From Enterovibrio norvegicus DSM 15893 (GTDB lineage Bacteria; Pseudomonadota; Gammaproteobacteria; Enterobacterales; Vibrionaceae), in contig NZ_FOWR01000023.1 in NCBI RefSeq assembly GCF_900115495.1, forward strand, positions 25,795-89,794: DNA of 64,000 bases, written 5' to 3'. The position numbers and the translations under genes were made by a program. The notes beneath the pieces were generated by a model that saw only the letters and a list, made by a program, of their open reading frames with translations, was not told where the DNA came from and searched no databases. This document shows positions 36,491 through 45,582 of the stretch, piece by piece (within the stretch, counting starts at the first letter, position 1; each line of letters begins with the position of its first letter).

Positions 36491-37498
36491 TTACTCAGGC
36501 AAATCAAACCCGAAGTGCAAATAGGCACGTTGGCTGGCAATACGCCCCCGCGGAGTACGCTGCAGGTAACCTTGTTGAATCAGGTAAGGCTCAAGCACAT
36601 CTTCAATCGTGTCTTTGGCTTCACCAATCGCGGCTGCAAGGTTATCGAGACCAACCGGGCCGCCGTCGAATTTTTCAATGATCGACTTCAGTAGCTTTCT
36701 GTCCATATAGTCAAAACCACGGCTATCAACATCCAACATGTCCAACGCTTTCGACGCGATCTCTGCATTGATATCGCCATCGGCTTTTACTTCAGCATAA
36801 TCACGCACACGGCGCAGAAGGCGGTTTGCAATACGTGGCGTACCGCGCGCACGTTTCGCAATCTCGTAAGCACCCTCTTCATCAACAACCAAGTTCAAAC
36901 AGTTTGCACTTCGTTGAACAATGCCTTTCAGGTCGGCAACGTTGTAATACTCAAGACGCTGCGTGATGCCAAAACGATCGCGCAGTGGTGAGGTTAATGA
37001 GCCAGCACGGGTGGTTGCGCCCACCAGCGTAAATGGCGGTAAATCAATTTTGATGGAACGGGCTGCTGGCCCCTCACCGATCATGATATCCAGCTGGTAG
37101 TCTTCCATCGCAGGATACAAGACTTCTTCAACCACTGGGCTGAGGCGGTGGATTTCATCAATGAACAACACATCATGAGGTTCAAGGTTCGTTAACAATG
37201 CTGCCAAATCACCGGCCTTCTCAAGCACTGGGCCTGAAGTGGTGCGGATATTCACATCCATCTCATTAGCAACAATGTTCGCTAAGGTGGTTTTACCCAA
37301 GCCTGGCGGGCCAAAAATCAACAAGTGGTCGAGGGCTTCTTCACGCTTTCGGGCTGCATGGATGAAGATTTCCATTTGACTGCGTACATGATCCTGACCT
37401 TTGTAGTCTTCCAACATCTTAGGTCGAATAGCACGGTCAATGATCTCATCTTCTTTCATTGGCGGCACTGAGCTTATTAGGCGATCAGCTTCAATCAT
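36491..37498 (-). CDS. ruvB: Holliday junction helicase motor RuvB
   Basis: A 335-residue AAA+ ATPase that drives Holliday junction branch migration with RuvA. Walker [16 protein letters not shown] (about 60-75), Walker B FIDEIHRL, sensor [18 protein letters not shown] and the C-terminal winged helix ([16 protein letters not shown]) are present. ATG at 37498 has GGAG upstream; ruvA ends 13 nt before. Confidence 0.97.
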   Translation of the reverse strand: MIEADRLISSVPPMKEDEIIDRAIRPKMLEDYKGQDHVRSQMEIFIHAARKREEALDHLLIFGPPGLGKTTLANIVANEMDVNIRTTSGPVLEKAGDLAALLTNLEPHDVLFIDEIHRLSPVVEEVLYPAMEDYQLDIMIGEGPAARSIKIDLPPFTLVGATTRAGSLTSPLRDRFGITQRLEYYNVADLKGIVQRSANCLNLVVDEEGAYEIAKRARGTPRIANRLLRRVRDYAEVKADGDINAEIASKALDMLDVDSRGFDYMDRKLLKSIIEKFDGGPVGLDNLAAAIGEAKDTIEDVLEPYLIQQGYLQRTPRGRIASQRAYLHFGFDLPE

Positions 37499-37511
37499 CT
37501 CATCGGCTCCA

Positions 37512-38141
37512 TTACACCATCGAACGCAGCGCGTCGCGGATGATGGCTTCGCTGGTCATGCCATCGTGAGCAACTTGCTTCACGACTTTCTCAGCTTGTG
37601 CTGCTTTGTAGCCAAGCGCAATCAATGCACTCATGGCTTCATCTTTAGGATTGGTAGACGCTGCAACCACGGTGCTTGTAACGTTGTCACGACGCGCAGC
37701 TGCATCAGCATGTGGTGTGAGCAAATCAAAGGCATGCCAGTTCTTCAAACGGTCACGCATTTCAATCACCAAGCGCTCTGCCGTTTTCTTACCGACACCC
37801 GGGATTTTCACCAATGTCGATACGTCTTCACGCTCTACACTGTCCACAAACTGGGTGGCCGTCATACCAGACAAAATGGCGAGACCCAATTTAGGCCCAA
37901 CACCGTTAGCTTTAATGACTTCGCGGAACAATGCGCGTTCTACCGTTGTGTTAAACCCATAAAGCAGCTGTGCATCTTCACGCACCACGAAATGGGTATA
38001 AACAATGGCTTCTTCCCCTGCATTTGGAAGTTCATAGAAGCAACTCATCGGCATACTGACTTCATAGCCAATGCCGTTTACTTCTAAAAGGATTTCAGGG
38101 GGTTGTTTTTCAAGCAGGATTCCGCGTAATCGACCAATCAC
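37512..38141 (-). CDS. ruvA: Holliday junction DNA-binding protein RuvA
   Basis: A 209-residue protein: OB-fold (1-63, [20 protein letters not shown]), two helix-hairpin-helix motifs (about 70-140, [28 protein letters not shown]), linker, and C-terminal RuvB-contact domain (about 158-205). It starts with GTG at 38141 with a weak SD. In vibrios ruvC normally lies just upstream; here a 6.9-kb block separates them. Confidence 0.96.
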   Translation of the reverse strand: MIGRLRGILLEKQPPEILLEVNGIGYEVSMPMSCFYELPNAGEEAIVYTHFVVREDAQLLYGFNTTVERALFREVIKANGVGPKLGLAILSGMTATQFVDSVEREDVSTLVKIPGVGKKTAERLVIEMRDRLKNWHAFDLLTPHADAAARRDNVTSTVVAASTNPKDEAMSALIALGYKAAQAEKVVKQVAHDGMTSEAIIRDALRSMV

Positions 38142-38243
38142 AGTGTGGACTCGTATTTTTGGTGTTAATTGCCGTTAGGATAATAAACAACTGGATAGAT
38201 ATCCAGTTTTAATCCCTAAGCGCCAACAGAAATGCCAGCGCGA

Positions 38244-38363
38244 TCAAGCCAGATTTACCAGTCGCATTGTCCACTTAATGAAGTAAGCCAGCAAAGAAAC
38301 ACTGGCAACCCCCACCAGCCATAAGCCGATGAACCAAAGCAATGAGGTTGTTTGTTTACTCAT
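38244..38363 (-). CDS. DUF2474-type small protein of the second bd oxidase
   Basis: A 39-residue single-helix protein (MSKQTTSLLWFIGLWLVGVA...LLAYFIKWTMRLVNLA). The pattern LLWFxxLWLxGVxxxxLLAxxIK matches the DUF2474 small proteins encoded behind cyanide-insensitive-type bd oxidases. It overlaps the cioB end by 8 nt (ATGAGTAA), so translation is coupled. Likely a CydX-like accessory subunit; function inferred from position and shape. Confidence 0.8.
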   Translation of the reverse strand: MSKQTTSLLWFIGLWLVGVASVSLLAYFIKWTMRLVNLA

Positions 38364-39354
38364 GGTATCCCTCGTCTGCTTTCACTTTCCCACGGAACAC
38401 CCAGTACGAGTAAGCGGTATAAATCAAGATGATGGGCAGCAAAAACGCCGCGCCAGCAAACAAGAACTTGAGGCTATTTTCTGGCGCCGCCGCCTCCCAT
38501 AGCGTAAAGGCCCTTGGCACCATGTACGGGAAGATGCTGATAGCAAAACCTGCGAATGCCATGAGGTAAATGACCAAGGTCCAGCAATAGGCGCTGAGTG
38601 GTTTTTCGCTGTGCAGCGATCGCCACAACTTAAACGCCGCAAACGCTGAGATGATGGGGATGAGGAAGAACGCCGCGTCGTTAGGGAAGGTAAACCATCG
38701 TGCTGCGATTTCTTGAGAGATAAACGGAAGCCAAATACTCACCAATCCTATCGAACCAAGAAATGCCATAGTAAGTTGTTTGCAACGCGCATAGAGCTTC
38801 TGTTCGATCGAACCCGAAGTTTTAATCAGCAGCCAGCACCCGCCTAACAAGGTATAGCCAAACGTAACAGCGATGCCACAGAACACAGTAAAAGGCGTAA
38901 GCCAATCAAACCAACCGCCCGCATACTGTCGTCCCTCTACGCTGATGCCCTGCAATAACGCACCGAGAATCATGCCTTGAGAGAAGGTCGCCACGAACGA
39001 GCCACCAAAGAACGACCAATCCCACAAGTACCGTCCTGCTTTTGTTCGGTAGCGATATTCAAAGGCGACCCCACGAAAGATCAGCCCTATCAACATTGCG
39101 ATGATCGGGGCGTACACCGCGGGCATAATGACAGAGTACGCCAGCGGGAATACGGCGAACAAGCCGCCTCCCCCCAACACCAACCAGGTTTCATTGCCAT
39201 CCCAGATGGGTGCGATGGAATTCATGGCCGCATCTTTTTCTGCGTCATTCAGCGTAGGAAACAAGATACCCACACCTAAGTCGAATCCATCCAAAATGAC
39301 ATAGAGAAGAACGGCAATCGCAATGATGCCAGCCCAAAGCAATGCATAATCCAT
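38356..39354 (-). CDS. cioB: Cyanide-insensitive-type bd oxidase subunit II
   Basis: A 332-residue CydB-family membrane protein (VILDGFDLGVGILFP, SIAPIWDGNETWLVLGGGGL) that is shorter and clearly different from cydB at 33134. It pairs with the short-Q-loop CioA encoded just upstream; the start overlaps the cioA stop by one base (TAATG). Quinol oxidase of the inner membrane. Confidence 0.92.
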   Translation of the reverse strand: MDYALLWAGIIAIAVLLYVILDGFDLGVGILFPTLNDAEKDAAMNSIAPIWDGNETWLVLGGGGLFAVFPLAYSVIMPAVYAPIIAMLIGLIFRGVAFEYRYRTKAGRYLWDWSFFGGSFVATFSQGMILGALLQGISVEGRQYAGGWFDWLTPFTVFCGIAVTFGYTLLGGCWLLIKTSGSIEQKLYARCKQLTMAFLGSIGLVSIWLPFISQEIAARWFTFPNDAAFFLIPIISAFAAFKLWRSLHSEKPLSAYCWTLVIYLMAFAGFAISIFPYMVPRAFTLWEAAAPENSLKFLFAGAAFLLPIILIYTAYSYWVFRGKVKADEGYHE

Positions 39355-40793
39355 TATCTCTCCTCCCCTGCTTGTGGATCCTCTGGCCCCAGAGGAGCGG
39401 CGATGGGGTTTCCGTCTTTGTCCTTACCTAGCTGCCCGTGGGACAACCTCGTCACCACACGCACGTCCATGTCTTGCTCATATTTGCTTGGGGATTTACG
39501 CATGAGCTTGAGCAAGTAATAGATACCCGCACCAAATATCGCGAAATACACCACTACAAACACCGCCAACGAAGCGCCAACGGCGCTGGCATCAATCGGA
39601 GAAACAGATTCTGCCGTGGTGAGCAGTCCATAAACGGTATAAGGCTGACGCCCTACTTCCGTAGTGATCCACCCTGACAATATCGCAACAAACCCACACG
39701 GCGCACTCCACACACAAAGCTTCAAAAACCAAGGCGTTTCATAGAGGGCTTTCTTACGTCGCAGCCACACCGAAATCAGACCGATGGCCAGCATCAGAAA
39801 ACCGATCGCCACCATGATGCGAAAACTCCAAAAGACGATAGCGACAGGTGGCCTTTCTTCTTTGGGGACAGACTTCAGCCCTTTGATTTCACCGTCGACT
39901 TTGTGTGTCAAAATGATGCTGCCGAGGTAAGGAATCGCGACTTTGTAATCGATGGTTTCTGTGTCTTCATTAGGAAGCCCAAACAAAATCAGCGGCGCAC
40001 CTTTTTGTGTCTCGAAATGGCCTTCCATCGCTGCCACTTTCATTGGCTGATGCTCAAGCGTATTGAGACCGTGCAAGTCACCAGCAACGATTTGAATCGG
40101 TGTCACCAATACCGCCATCCACATACCCATGGAAAAACTAATACGCGCCAGTTCATTGTGCGGCGCTTTCAATAAATGCCACGCACCCACACCCGCGACG
40201 ACAAAGGCTGTCGTCAAATACGCGGCGATTACCATGTGAACTAAACGATAAGGAAAGGATGGATTAAAAATCACGTCCCACCAGGAGGTGACAATGAATT
40301 GACCTAAATCGTTGTATGCGAAGCCTGCAGGCGTTTGCATCCAGCTATTTACCGCTAAAATCCAGGTCGCGGAGAGCAAGGTGCCGAATGCAACGGTTGC
40401 TGTAGCGAGAAAATGCAGCTTTTCTCCTACTCGCCCACGTCCAAAAAGCATGATGCCGAGAAAGCCCGCCTCCAAAAAAAACGCCGTGAGCACTTCATAG
40501 CCCATCAAGGGGCCGAGTACGGGGCCGGTTTTGTCAGAAAACACCCCCCAATTAGTCCCAAATTGGTAGCTCATGACAATGCCGCTGACGACCCCCATGC
40601 CGAAGGTCACCGCGAAAATCTTGGTCCAATACTTAGAGAGTTCCAAATACTGGTGATCCCGCGTTTTAAGGTGCAGCGCTTCAAGCACAGTAATGTAACT
40701 GGCAAGCCCAATAGAAAAGGCGGGGAAGATGATGTGAAAGGACACAGTAAATGCAAATTGTATCCGAGCAAGGTCTATTGCGAGTTCTGACAT
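39354..40793 (-). CDS. cioA: Cyanide-insensitive-type bd oxidase subunit I
   Basis: A 479-residue CydA-family protein (LARIQFAFTVSFHIIFPAFS carries the first haem-ligand histidine) with a short Q-loop, as in CioA of Pseudomonas. Start ATG at 40793 with a very good SD (GGAGGCGAGA). With cioB and the DUF2474 gene it forms a second bd oxidase operon, expected to tolerate cyanide or sulfide better than haem-copper oxidases. It lies in the block that splits ruvAB from ruvC. Confidence 0.92.
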   Translation of the reverse strand: MSELAIDLARIQFAFTVSFHIIFPAFSIGLASYITVLEALHLKTRDHQYLELSKYWTKIFAVTFGMGVVSGIVMSYQFGTNWGVFSDKTGPVLGPLMGYEVLTAFFLEAGFLGIMLFGRGRVGEKLHFLATATVAFGTLLSATWILAVNSWMQTPAGFAYNDLGQFIVTSWWDVIFNPSFPYRLVHMVIAAYLTTAFVVAGVGAWHLLKAPHNELARISFSMGMWMAVLVTPIQIVAGDLHGLNTLEHQPMKVAAMEGHFETQKGAPLILFGLPNEDTETIDYKVAIPYLGSIILTHKVDGEIKGLKSVPKEERPPVAIVFWSFRIMVAIGFLMLAIGLISVWLRRKKALYETPWFLKLCVWSAPCGFVAILSGWITTEVGRQPYTVYGLLTTAESVSPIDASAVGASLAVFVVVYFAIFGAGIYYLLKLMRKSPSKYEQDMDVRVVTRLSHGQLGKDKDGNPIAAPLGPEDPQAGEER

Positions 40794-40959
40794 TCTCGCC
40801 TCCGAAGTCGGTGTCACAAAGGATTACGGTTCTAGGTTTGAACGCGGAAAACACTATTCACGATCACCTTTAAAAGGATTTAATGCTGACGTGGCATTTT
40901 CCTTATCGAATAAGCATCTAATTACACATAAGAATCTACGACTTGATGACGAACATAAA

Positions 40960-40982
40960 AAAAGCGGGCAATGCCCGCTTTT
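40960..40982. terminator. Terminator-like hairpin between divergent cioA and deoD
   Basis: A 10-bp stem (AAAAGCGGGC / GCCCGCTTTT) with a 3-nt loop, 55 nt before deoD. It stands between two divergent genes, where a terminator is unexpected; it may be a deoD leader attenuator or a relic of a lost gene. Confidence 0.65.
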
Positions 40983-41037
40983 CTTTAAAATCAATGGTAT
41001 CGAAGTTAAGTGATATCGTGTTTATATGTAGCCACCG

Positions 41038-41766
41038 ATGGAAATCAGCAATCCCGCCACCGTACCACACATCAATGCCAACCCAGGCGATTTTGCAGAA
41101 ACCATCCTAATGCCGGGCGATCCGCAACGTGCAAAGTACATTGAAGTGAACTTCCTTCAAGATGCTGTAAAAGTAACAGACGTTCGCGGCATGTTGGGTT
41201 TCACTGGCTTTTACAAAGGTAAGAAGCTGTCTGTAATGGGCCATGGTATGGGTGCACCATCTGCGTCTATCTATATTCACGAGCTGATCAACCATTACGG
41301 CGTGAAAAACCTTATCCGTATTGGTAGCTGCGGCGCGATCCATGACGACGTGCAGTTGATGGATTTGGTGATCGCCATGGGCGCTTCGACTGATTCTAAA
41401 ATGAACCGTACCCGCCTGCGCGACCATGACGTCGCAGCGCTGGCTAACTTCGACATGCTACGCACGGCCGTTGATCTGGCGAAAGAAAAGCAGTTATCAA
41501 CCAAAGTCGGTAACGTGTTTTCTTCTGATATGTTCTACCGGTCTGATGAGGATTTCTATCCGCTGCTTGCAAAATACGGCGTATATGGCGTGGAAATGGA
41601 AGTGAGCGCTTTATATAGCTTGGCGGCAGAGTTCGGTGTTCATGCACTGGCGATCTGCACCGTCACCGACCACATCATTCGTCACGAAGGGTTAAGCGCA
41701 GAAGATCGCGTTACCACGCTAAACGACATGATAGATTTGGCGTTAGACACAGCGGTTTCGTTGTAA
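41038..41766 (+). CDS. deoD: Purine nucleoside phosphorylase DeoD-type
   Basis: A 242-residue hexameric PNP that splits purine (deoxy)nucleosides with phosphate. ETILMPGDPQRAKYI, GMGAPSASIYIHEL, RIGSCGAI, SSDMFY and GVEMEVSALYSLA are the family motifs; Asp in TVTDHI is the catalytic acid. Usual PNPs begin shortly before PHINA; here the ATG gives MEISNPATVPHINA with no visible SD, so the start is uncertain. It is not in a deo operon, so it may be a second copy. Confidence 0.93.
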   Translation: MEISNPATVPHINANPGDFAETILMPGDPQRAKYIEVNFLQDAVKVTDVRGMLGFTGFYKGKKLSVMGHGMGAPSASIYIHELINHYGVKNLIRIGSCGAIHDDVQLMDLVIAMGASTDSKMNRTRLRDHDVAALANFDMLRTAVDLAKEKQLSTKVGNVFSSDMFYRSDEDFYPLLAKYGVYGVEMEVSALYSLAAEFGVHALAICTVTDHIIRHEGLSAEDRVTTLNDMIDLALDTAVSL

Positions 41767-41798
41767 TCTCCCCTCAGTGATTCAGCATCAGAAAAGAA

Positions 41799-41826
41799 AA
41801 AAGGTAGGGTACAAACCCTACCTTTT
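41799..41826. terminator. Bidirectional terminator between deoD and the DUF3012 gene
   Basis: A perfect 12-bp stem (AAAAGGTAGGGT / ACCCTACCTTTT) with loop ACAA between convergent genes. Confidence 0.9.
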
Positions 41827-41848
41827 CTAAATACCGAAAACGTCACGC

Positions 41849-42007
41849 TTAGAACACACAGTGCTTAGCGAAATCTGTTGCTTCATTGGCGGACCAATCA
41901 CCCTTTGGCTTTTCTTTTAGTTCTTTGCACCAATCATCACTACCAACTTCTGGTGAACAACCCGCGACAAAAAATACTACCGCTAACATAGCGAACACTT
42001 TCTTCAT
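41849..42007 (-). CDS. Small DUF3012-type lipoprotein
   Basis: A 52-residue protein, MKKVFAMLAVVFFVAGCSPE then VGSDDWCKELKEKPKGDWSA and NEATDFAKHCVF. The signal peptide ends in a lipobox (VAGC, Cys17); two further cysteines (27 and 50) could pair in the periplasm. The WC-x-KEKPKGDW-x-NEA-x-FAKHC pattern is that of DUF3012. SD GGGAAG upstream. Function unknown. Confidence 0.85.
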   Translation of the reverse strand: MKKVFAMLAVVFFVAGCSPEVGSDDWCKELKEKPKGDWSANEATDFAKHCVF

Positions 42008-42262
42008 GTGACTTCCCTTGTGATTATTCTATACGTTTCGTGGACAGCTTTTACTCAAGCAACATTGGAATAAGCCAACGCCACCCGTCCTTCGCTACTC
42101 CATCAGACTCAACAAGGTACAACAAAGTCACTGAAACGCACCTGAGTGCATATCTCGATGCGAGAAAATCTTCAGCATTTATCCGGTATCACAATGCAAT
42201 GCACGCGACAATTGTCGCCGCGCTATTCACTATTCACTTAGCGTATAGACAACAACATCACA

Positions 42263-44050
42263 CTATTTGACCATGTTGCTTTCCGATGCAACGAGTTGCA
42301 GCGACGCAAATTCACGGTACAAAGCACTGGTTTCCATTAATTCCTGGTGAGAGCCACTTGCCACTAACTGACCATCATCTAGCACCAAAATACGGTCAGC
42401 ATTCACGACAGTTGCAAGACGGTGAGCAATCACTAACGAGGTTTTCCCTTCCATCAAGGTATCCAGGGCTTGTTTCACCTGATGCTCGCTAACGGCATCC
42501 AATGCACTGGTTGCTTCATCTAAAAGCAAAATAGGACGGTCAGCCAGAATCGCGCGCGCAATGGAAATGCGTTGTTTTTGCCCTCCCGACAAACGCACTC
42601 CGCGCTCACCAAGCTCTGTATGATAGCCGTGTGGCAAGGCTTCAATGAATTCATGAGCACGCGCCGCTTTGCACGCTTCAATCACTTTTTCTTCGCTCGC
42701 ATCTGGCGCGCCATATCGCACGTTTTCTAAGACGTTGGTGGCGAAAATTACCGACTCTTGTGGCACCAATGCAAACTGGTCACGAAGCGATTTCAACGAC
42801 ATGTCTTTCAGCGGCACACCGTCTAACAAGGTTTGGCCTTGTTGAATGTCGAAAAAACGCTGAAGCAAGGTAAACACTGAACTTTTCCCTGCCCCACTAG
42901 GCCCAACCAAGGCCACGCGTTCACCCGCTTTGACATCAAACGACAGTGATAAAAAGACAGGAAGGTTTTCATCACCAGGATAGGTAAATGAAACATCAGA
43001 AAACGTCAGATTGCCTTTCGCATGCACCGGAAAATCAACCGGAGACACAGGGTCTTGGATATCAGATTGCATGCGAGAAAGCTCTATCAAACGTTCTGTT
43101 GCACCCGCCGCACGTTGAATGTCGCCTATCACTTCACTGATGGTGGCAACGCCCCCTGCTACCAGCAAGGCGTAAAACATAAAGGCAGACAGCTGACCTG
43201 CTGTCAGCGAACCATCCAACACATTTAACGCGCCGAGCCAGGTGACGAGAATGATGGCAACAATGCTGAGCAATACCACAGAGGCCATTAACGAAGCACG
43301 GTAGCGAATACGCAATCTCGCTGCGCTCATTACCGCTTCAACGCGAGAAGAAAAATGCACAGAGTCAGCTTCTTCGTGACCATAAGATTGAACCGTGCGG
43401 ATTTCATGAAGAGTTTCATCAACGTGCGATCCGAGATCCGCCACCTTGTCTTGGCTCACTCTGGCTAACTGGCGCACTTTACGCCCTAACACCCCTATGG
43501 GCACCAACACGACGGGCACAGCTAACAACACCAATCCCGTTAACGTTAGGCTAGTGACTGCCATCATGATCAAGCCACCCGTGACAGAAACAGCAGATCG
43601 CAGTGCCATCGACAAGCTCGACCCCACCACGGTTTGCAGTAACGTCGTATCTGCCGTAAAGCGACTGATCACTTCACCCGTGCGTTCTTTGGCGTAAAAC
43701 GTTGGGGATAAGTGCAAGAGCTGTTGGTAAACCTTAATGCGAATATCTGCACTGACACGTTCACCTAACCAACTCATAAGATAAAAACGGAAGAAGGTCG
43801 CAATACCGCTGACAAAGGTAATCGCGAGGATCACCAACATCATCTGATCAAGTCGCGATGCGTTGCCCGTCAAGAACCCATCATCGACGATGAGTTTGAC
43901 GCCTTGACCGAGAGCCAGCCAGCTGAGCGAACCGAGCATGAGGAAGAAAACTGCACCGATAACACGCGAACGATAAGGCGCAAGAAAGCTCGCAATCCAT
44001 GTCAAAACAGAACGCGTACTTTGAGGAGAAGATAAATTGGACATTGACAC
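42263..44050 (-). CDS. ABC exporter, fused membrane and ATPase domains
   Basis: A 595-residue half-transporter: six-helix exporter domain (about 15-315) followed by an ATPase domain (about 345-580) with Walker A GPSGAGKSS, signature LSGGQKQRISIARAIL, Walker B ILLLDEATSALD and H-loop AHRLATV. Homodimers of this type move lipids, drugs or peptides outward. The substrate is unknown; MsbA is a relative but not a confident match. The start is taken as GTG at 44050 because AGGA lies 6 nt upstream; ATG at 44044 is the alternative. Confidence 0.92.
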   Translation of the reverse strand: MSMSNLSSPQSTRSVLTWIASFLAPYRSRVIGAVFFLMLGSLSWLALGQGVKLIVDDGFLTGNASRLDQMMLVILAITFVSGIATFFRFYLMSWLGERVSADIRIKVYQQLLHLSPTFYAKERTGEVISRFTADTTLLQTVVGSSLSMALRSAVSVTGGLIMMAVTSLTLTGLVLLAVPVVLVPIGVLGRKVRQLARVSQDKVADLGSHVDETLHEIRTVQSYGHEEADSVHFSSRVEAVMSAARLRIRYRASLMASVVLLSIVAIILVTWLGALNVLDGSLTAGQLSAFMFYALLVAGGVATISEVIGDIQRAAGATERLIELSRMQSDIQDPVSPVDFPVHAKGNLTFSDVSFTYPGDENLPVFLSLSFDVKAGERVALVGPSGAGKSSVFTLLQRFFDIQQGQTLLDGVPLKDMSLKSLRDQFALVPQESVIFATNVLENVRYGAPDASEEKVIEACKAARAHEFIEALPHGYHTELGERGVRLSGGQKQRISIARAILADRPILLLDEATSALDAVSEHQVKQALDTLMEGKTSLVIAHRLATVVNADRILVLDDGQLVASGSHQELMETSALYREFASLQLVASESNMVK

Positions 44051-44177
44051 GGCGAGTCCTTTCTACGAGTAATGTGCTTACTATACGCAAACCAATTCAA
44101 GTTGCTGAGGTTTATACGCATTACTGTCTACTTCGTATCAAGGACGATAAGATTATTTTTGGGTTGTCTCAAACACT

Positions 44178-44219
44178 CGCCCCTGATTTGTCTCTCCAAT
44201 CATGACCATATCAGGGGCG
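44178..44219. repeat. 10-bp inverted repeat with 22-nt spacer
   Basis: CGCCCCTGAT and ATCAGGGGCG form a perfect inverted pair between the ABC exporter and the DoxX gene. It could fold in RNA or serve as a protein site; no T-run follows on either strand. Confidence 0.5.
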
Positions 44220-44305
44220 AAATTGTGTTTCTTCGTTAGGTTCGACCGCGAATACCCAAGGGGCGATTCATTCGACAGTAAAACTTTCGCGTTAGTTGGC
44301 TAGCG

Positions 44306-44731
44306 TTAGTCCACTTGCTCTTGATCGCCATTGCGTGATTGATACAGCAAAAACGCCGCTGATAGCCACACCAAGCACGCCATCACAAACAATGTACCAC
44401 CGTCATTGCCGACAACGTCACCCACTTCATTAAACGCAGGCTGCGCAACGCCGATTGGCGTGAACAGGTGGAAGAAAATGGCACCGGTCATGGTGCCGAC
44501 CGCCATCAACGCGCCTAATGCATGTAAACGTGTGAACAGCAAAATTGATGCGATAAGCTCAGCAATACCCACCATGTAGGCGCCATACTGACCAAACCAA
44601 GCAAGCCCAGACCATTCACCCAATGTGCCAAAGATAAATGTGGTTTCTGGTGAACCTGTAAACTTAAAGAACAGCGATTGAACAAACACAAACGCGATGA
44701 AGATACACAAACCCCATTTAAGATATTTCAT
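44306..44731 (-). CDS. DoxX-like membrane protein
   Basis: A 141-residue protein with four hydrophobic helices (about 5-22, 44-64, 70-92, 110-130) and the DoxX-type pattern FVQSLFFKFTGSPETTFIF and YMVGIAELIASILLF. Such proteins are linked to redox or stress functions but lack a defined activity. Monocistronic; it lies inside the block between ruvC and ruvA. Confidence 0.8.
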   Translation of the reverse strand: MKYLKWGLCIFIAFVFVQSLFFKFTGSPETTFIFGTLGEWSGLAWFGQYGAYMVGIAELIASILLFTRLHALGALMAVGTMTGAIFFHLFTPIGVAQPAFNEVGDVVGNDGGTLFVMACLVWLSAAFLLYQSRNGDQEQVD

Positions 44732-45008
44732 TATTACTCCGCCTTATAACACCCTGAAATTAAGTACTTTAACGATAGGAAAGAACAGATATTTCGCCAC
44801 TTCCCCAAGTGAGAAATGTGCTTCCCTTCGTCACGCATTGTTGAACGCAATTGCGCTTTGCTTTTCTTTGTTTCGTATCTTGTCCCATTACTAGACCTGT
44901 GACTCACCTGAAACATTACAGTTCAACCGAGATTCATACCTTAAGCACCATAAGGACTGAGATAAGCCTGATACTCCAAGTCATAAAGGGACAGAGGGAT
45001 AGATGTAA
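44732..45008. other. Noncoding stretch upstream of the DoxX gene
   Basis: No credible gene is seen. It should hold the DoxX promoter (minus strand); no clear hexamers were found. Short open frames here lack start signals and protein-like composition. Confidence 0.4.
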
Positions 45009-45032
45009 AAAAAGCAGCCTAAGCTGCTTTTT
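45009..45032 (-). terminator. Terminator of yebC-ruvC
   Basis: A 10-bp stem (AAAAAGCAGC / GCTGCTTTTT) with loop CTAA, 22 nt past the ruvC stop. Confidence 0.88.
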
Positions 45033-45054
45033 CTAATACAAGAATTGATATTCG

Positions 45055-45576
45055 TTAGCGATAACGCCCGCGCCTTGCGCTGGTTGCTTTGCCCGCCATA
45101 GCCACCAGCGTATGGTTGGTGTGGGCGTGACAAATCGCAACAGCCAAGGCATCTGCGGCATCGGCTTGTGGTGTTGAAGGCAATTTCAGCATGTGTACAA
45201 CCATGTGCTGAACTTGCTTCTTATCAGCACCACCATTGCCGACAACTGATTGCTTGATGAGACGCGCCGCATACTCGCTAACGGGCAAGCTAGCATTAAC
45301 CGCTGCGACCATCGCTGCGCCGCGCGCCTGACCGAGTTTCAAGGCGGAATCAGCATTACGCGCCATGAAGACTTGCTCAATGGCGAAAGTGTCTGGTTGA
45401 AACTGTGTAATTACTTCACTCACACCTGCATAGATTTGGCCGAGTCGTCCTGCCAAATCTTCCGAGTCAGTGCGAATGCAGCCACTGCCAAGATACTCAA
45501 GGTGTCTGCCTTGATGGCGGATCACGCCGTAGCCTGTGATCCGCGAGCCCGGGTCAATCCCGAGAATAATTGCCAC
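45055..45576 (-). CDS. ruvC: Holliday junction resolvase RuvC
   Basis: A 173-residue endonuclease that cuts Holliday junctions. Catalytic acids lie in [14 protein letters not shown] (Asp7), [20 protein letters not shown] (Glu) and [14 protein letters not shown] (two Asp). It begins with GTG at 45576 and follows yebC by 6 nt. In related genomes ruvAB follows directly; here they are 6.9 kb away. Confidence 0.96.
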   Translation of the reverse strand: MAIILGIDPGSRITGYGVIRHQGRHLEYLGSGCIRTDSEDLAGRLGQIYAGVSEVITQFQPDTFAIEQVFMARNADSALKLGQARGAAMVAAVNASLPVSEYAARLIKQSVVGNGGADKKQVQHMVVHMLKLPSTPQADAADALAVAICHAHTNHTLVAMAGKATSARRGRYR

Positions 45577-45582
45577 AAATAC

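Noticed and set aside
36237..36681. Open frames of repeating LPA or GRA residues
   Set aside because: They are translations of the 9-bp tandem array; no ribosome site and no family.
42040..42270. 76-codon frame between the DUF3012 gene and the ABC exporter
   Set aside because: No SD, mixed composition and no recognised motif; it also overlaps the end of the ABC gene.
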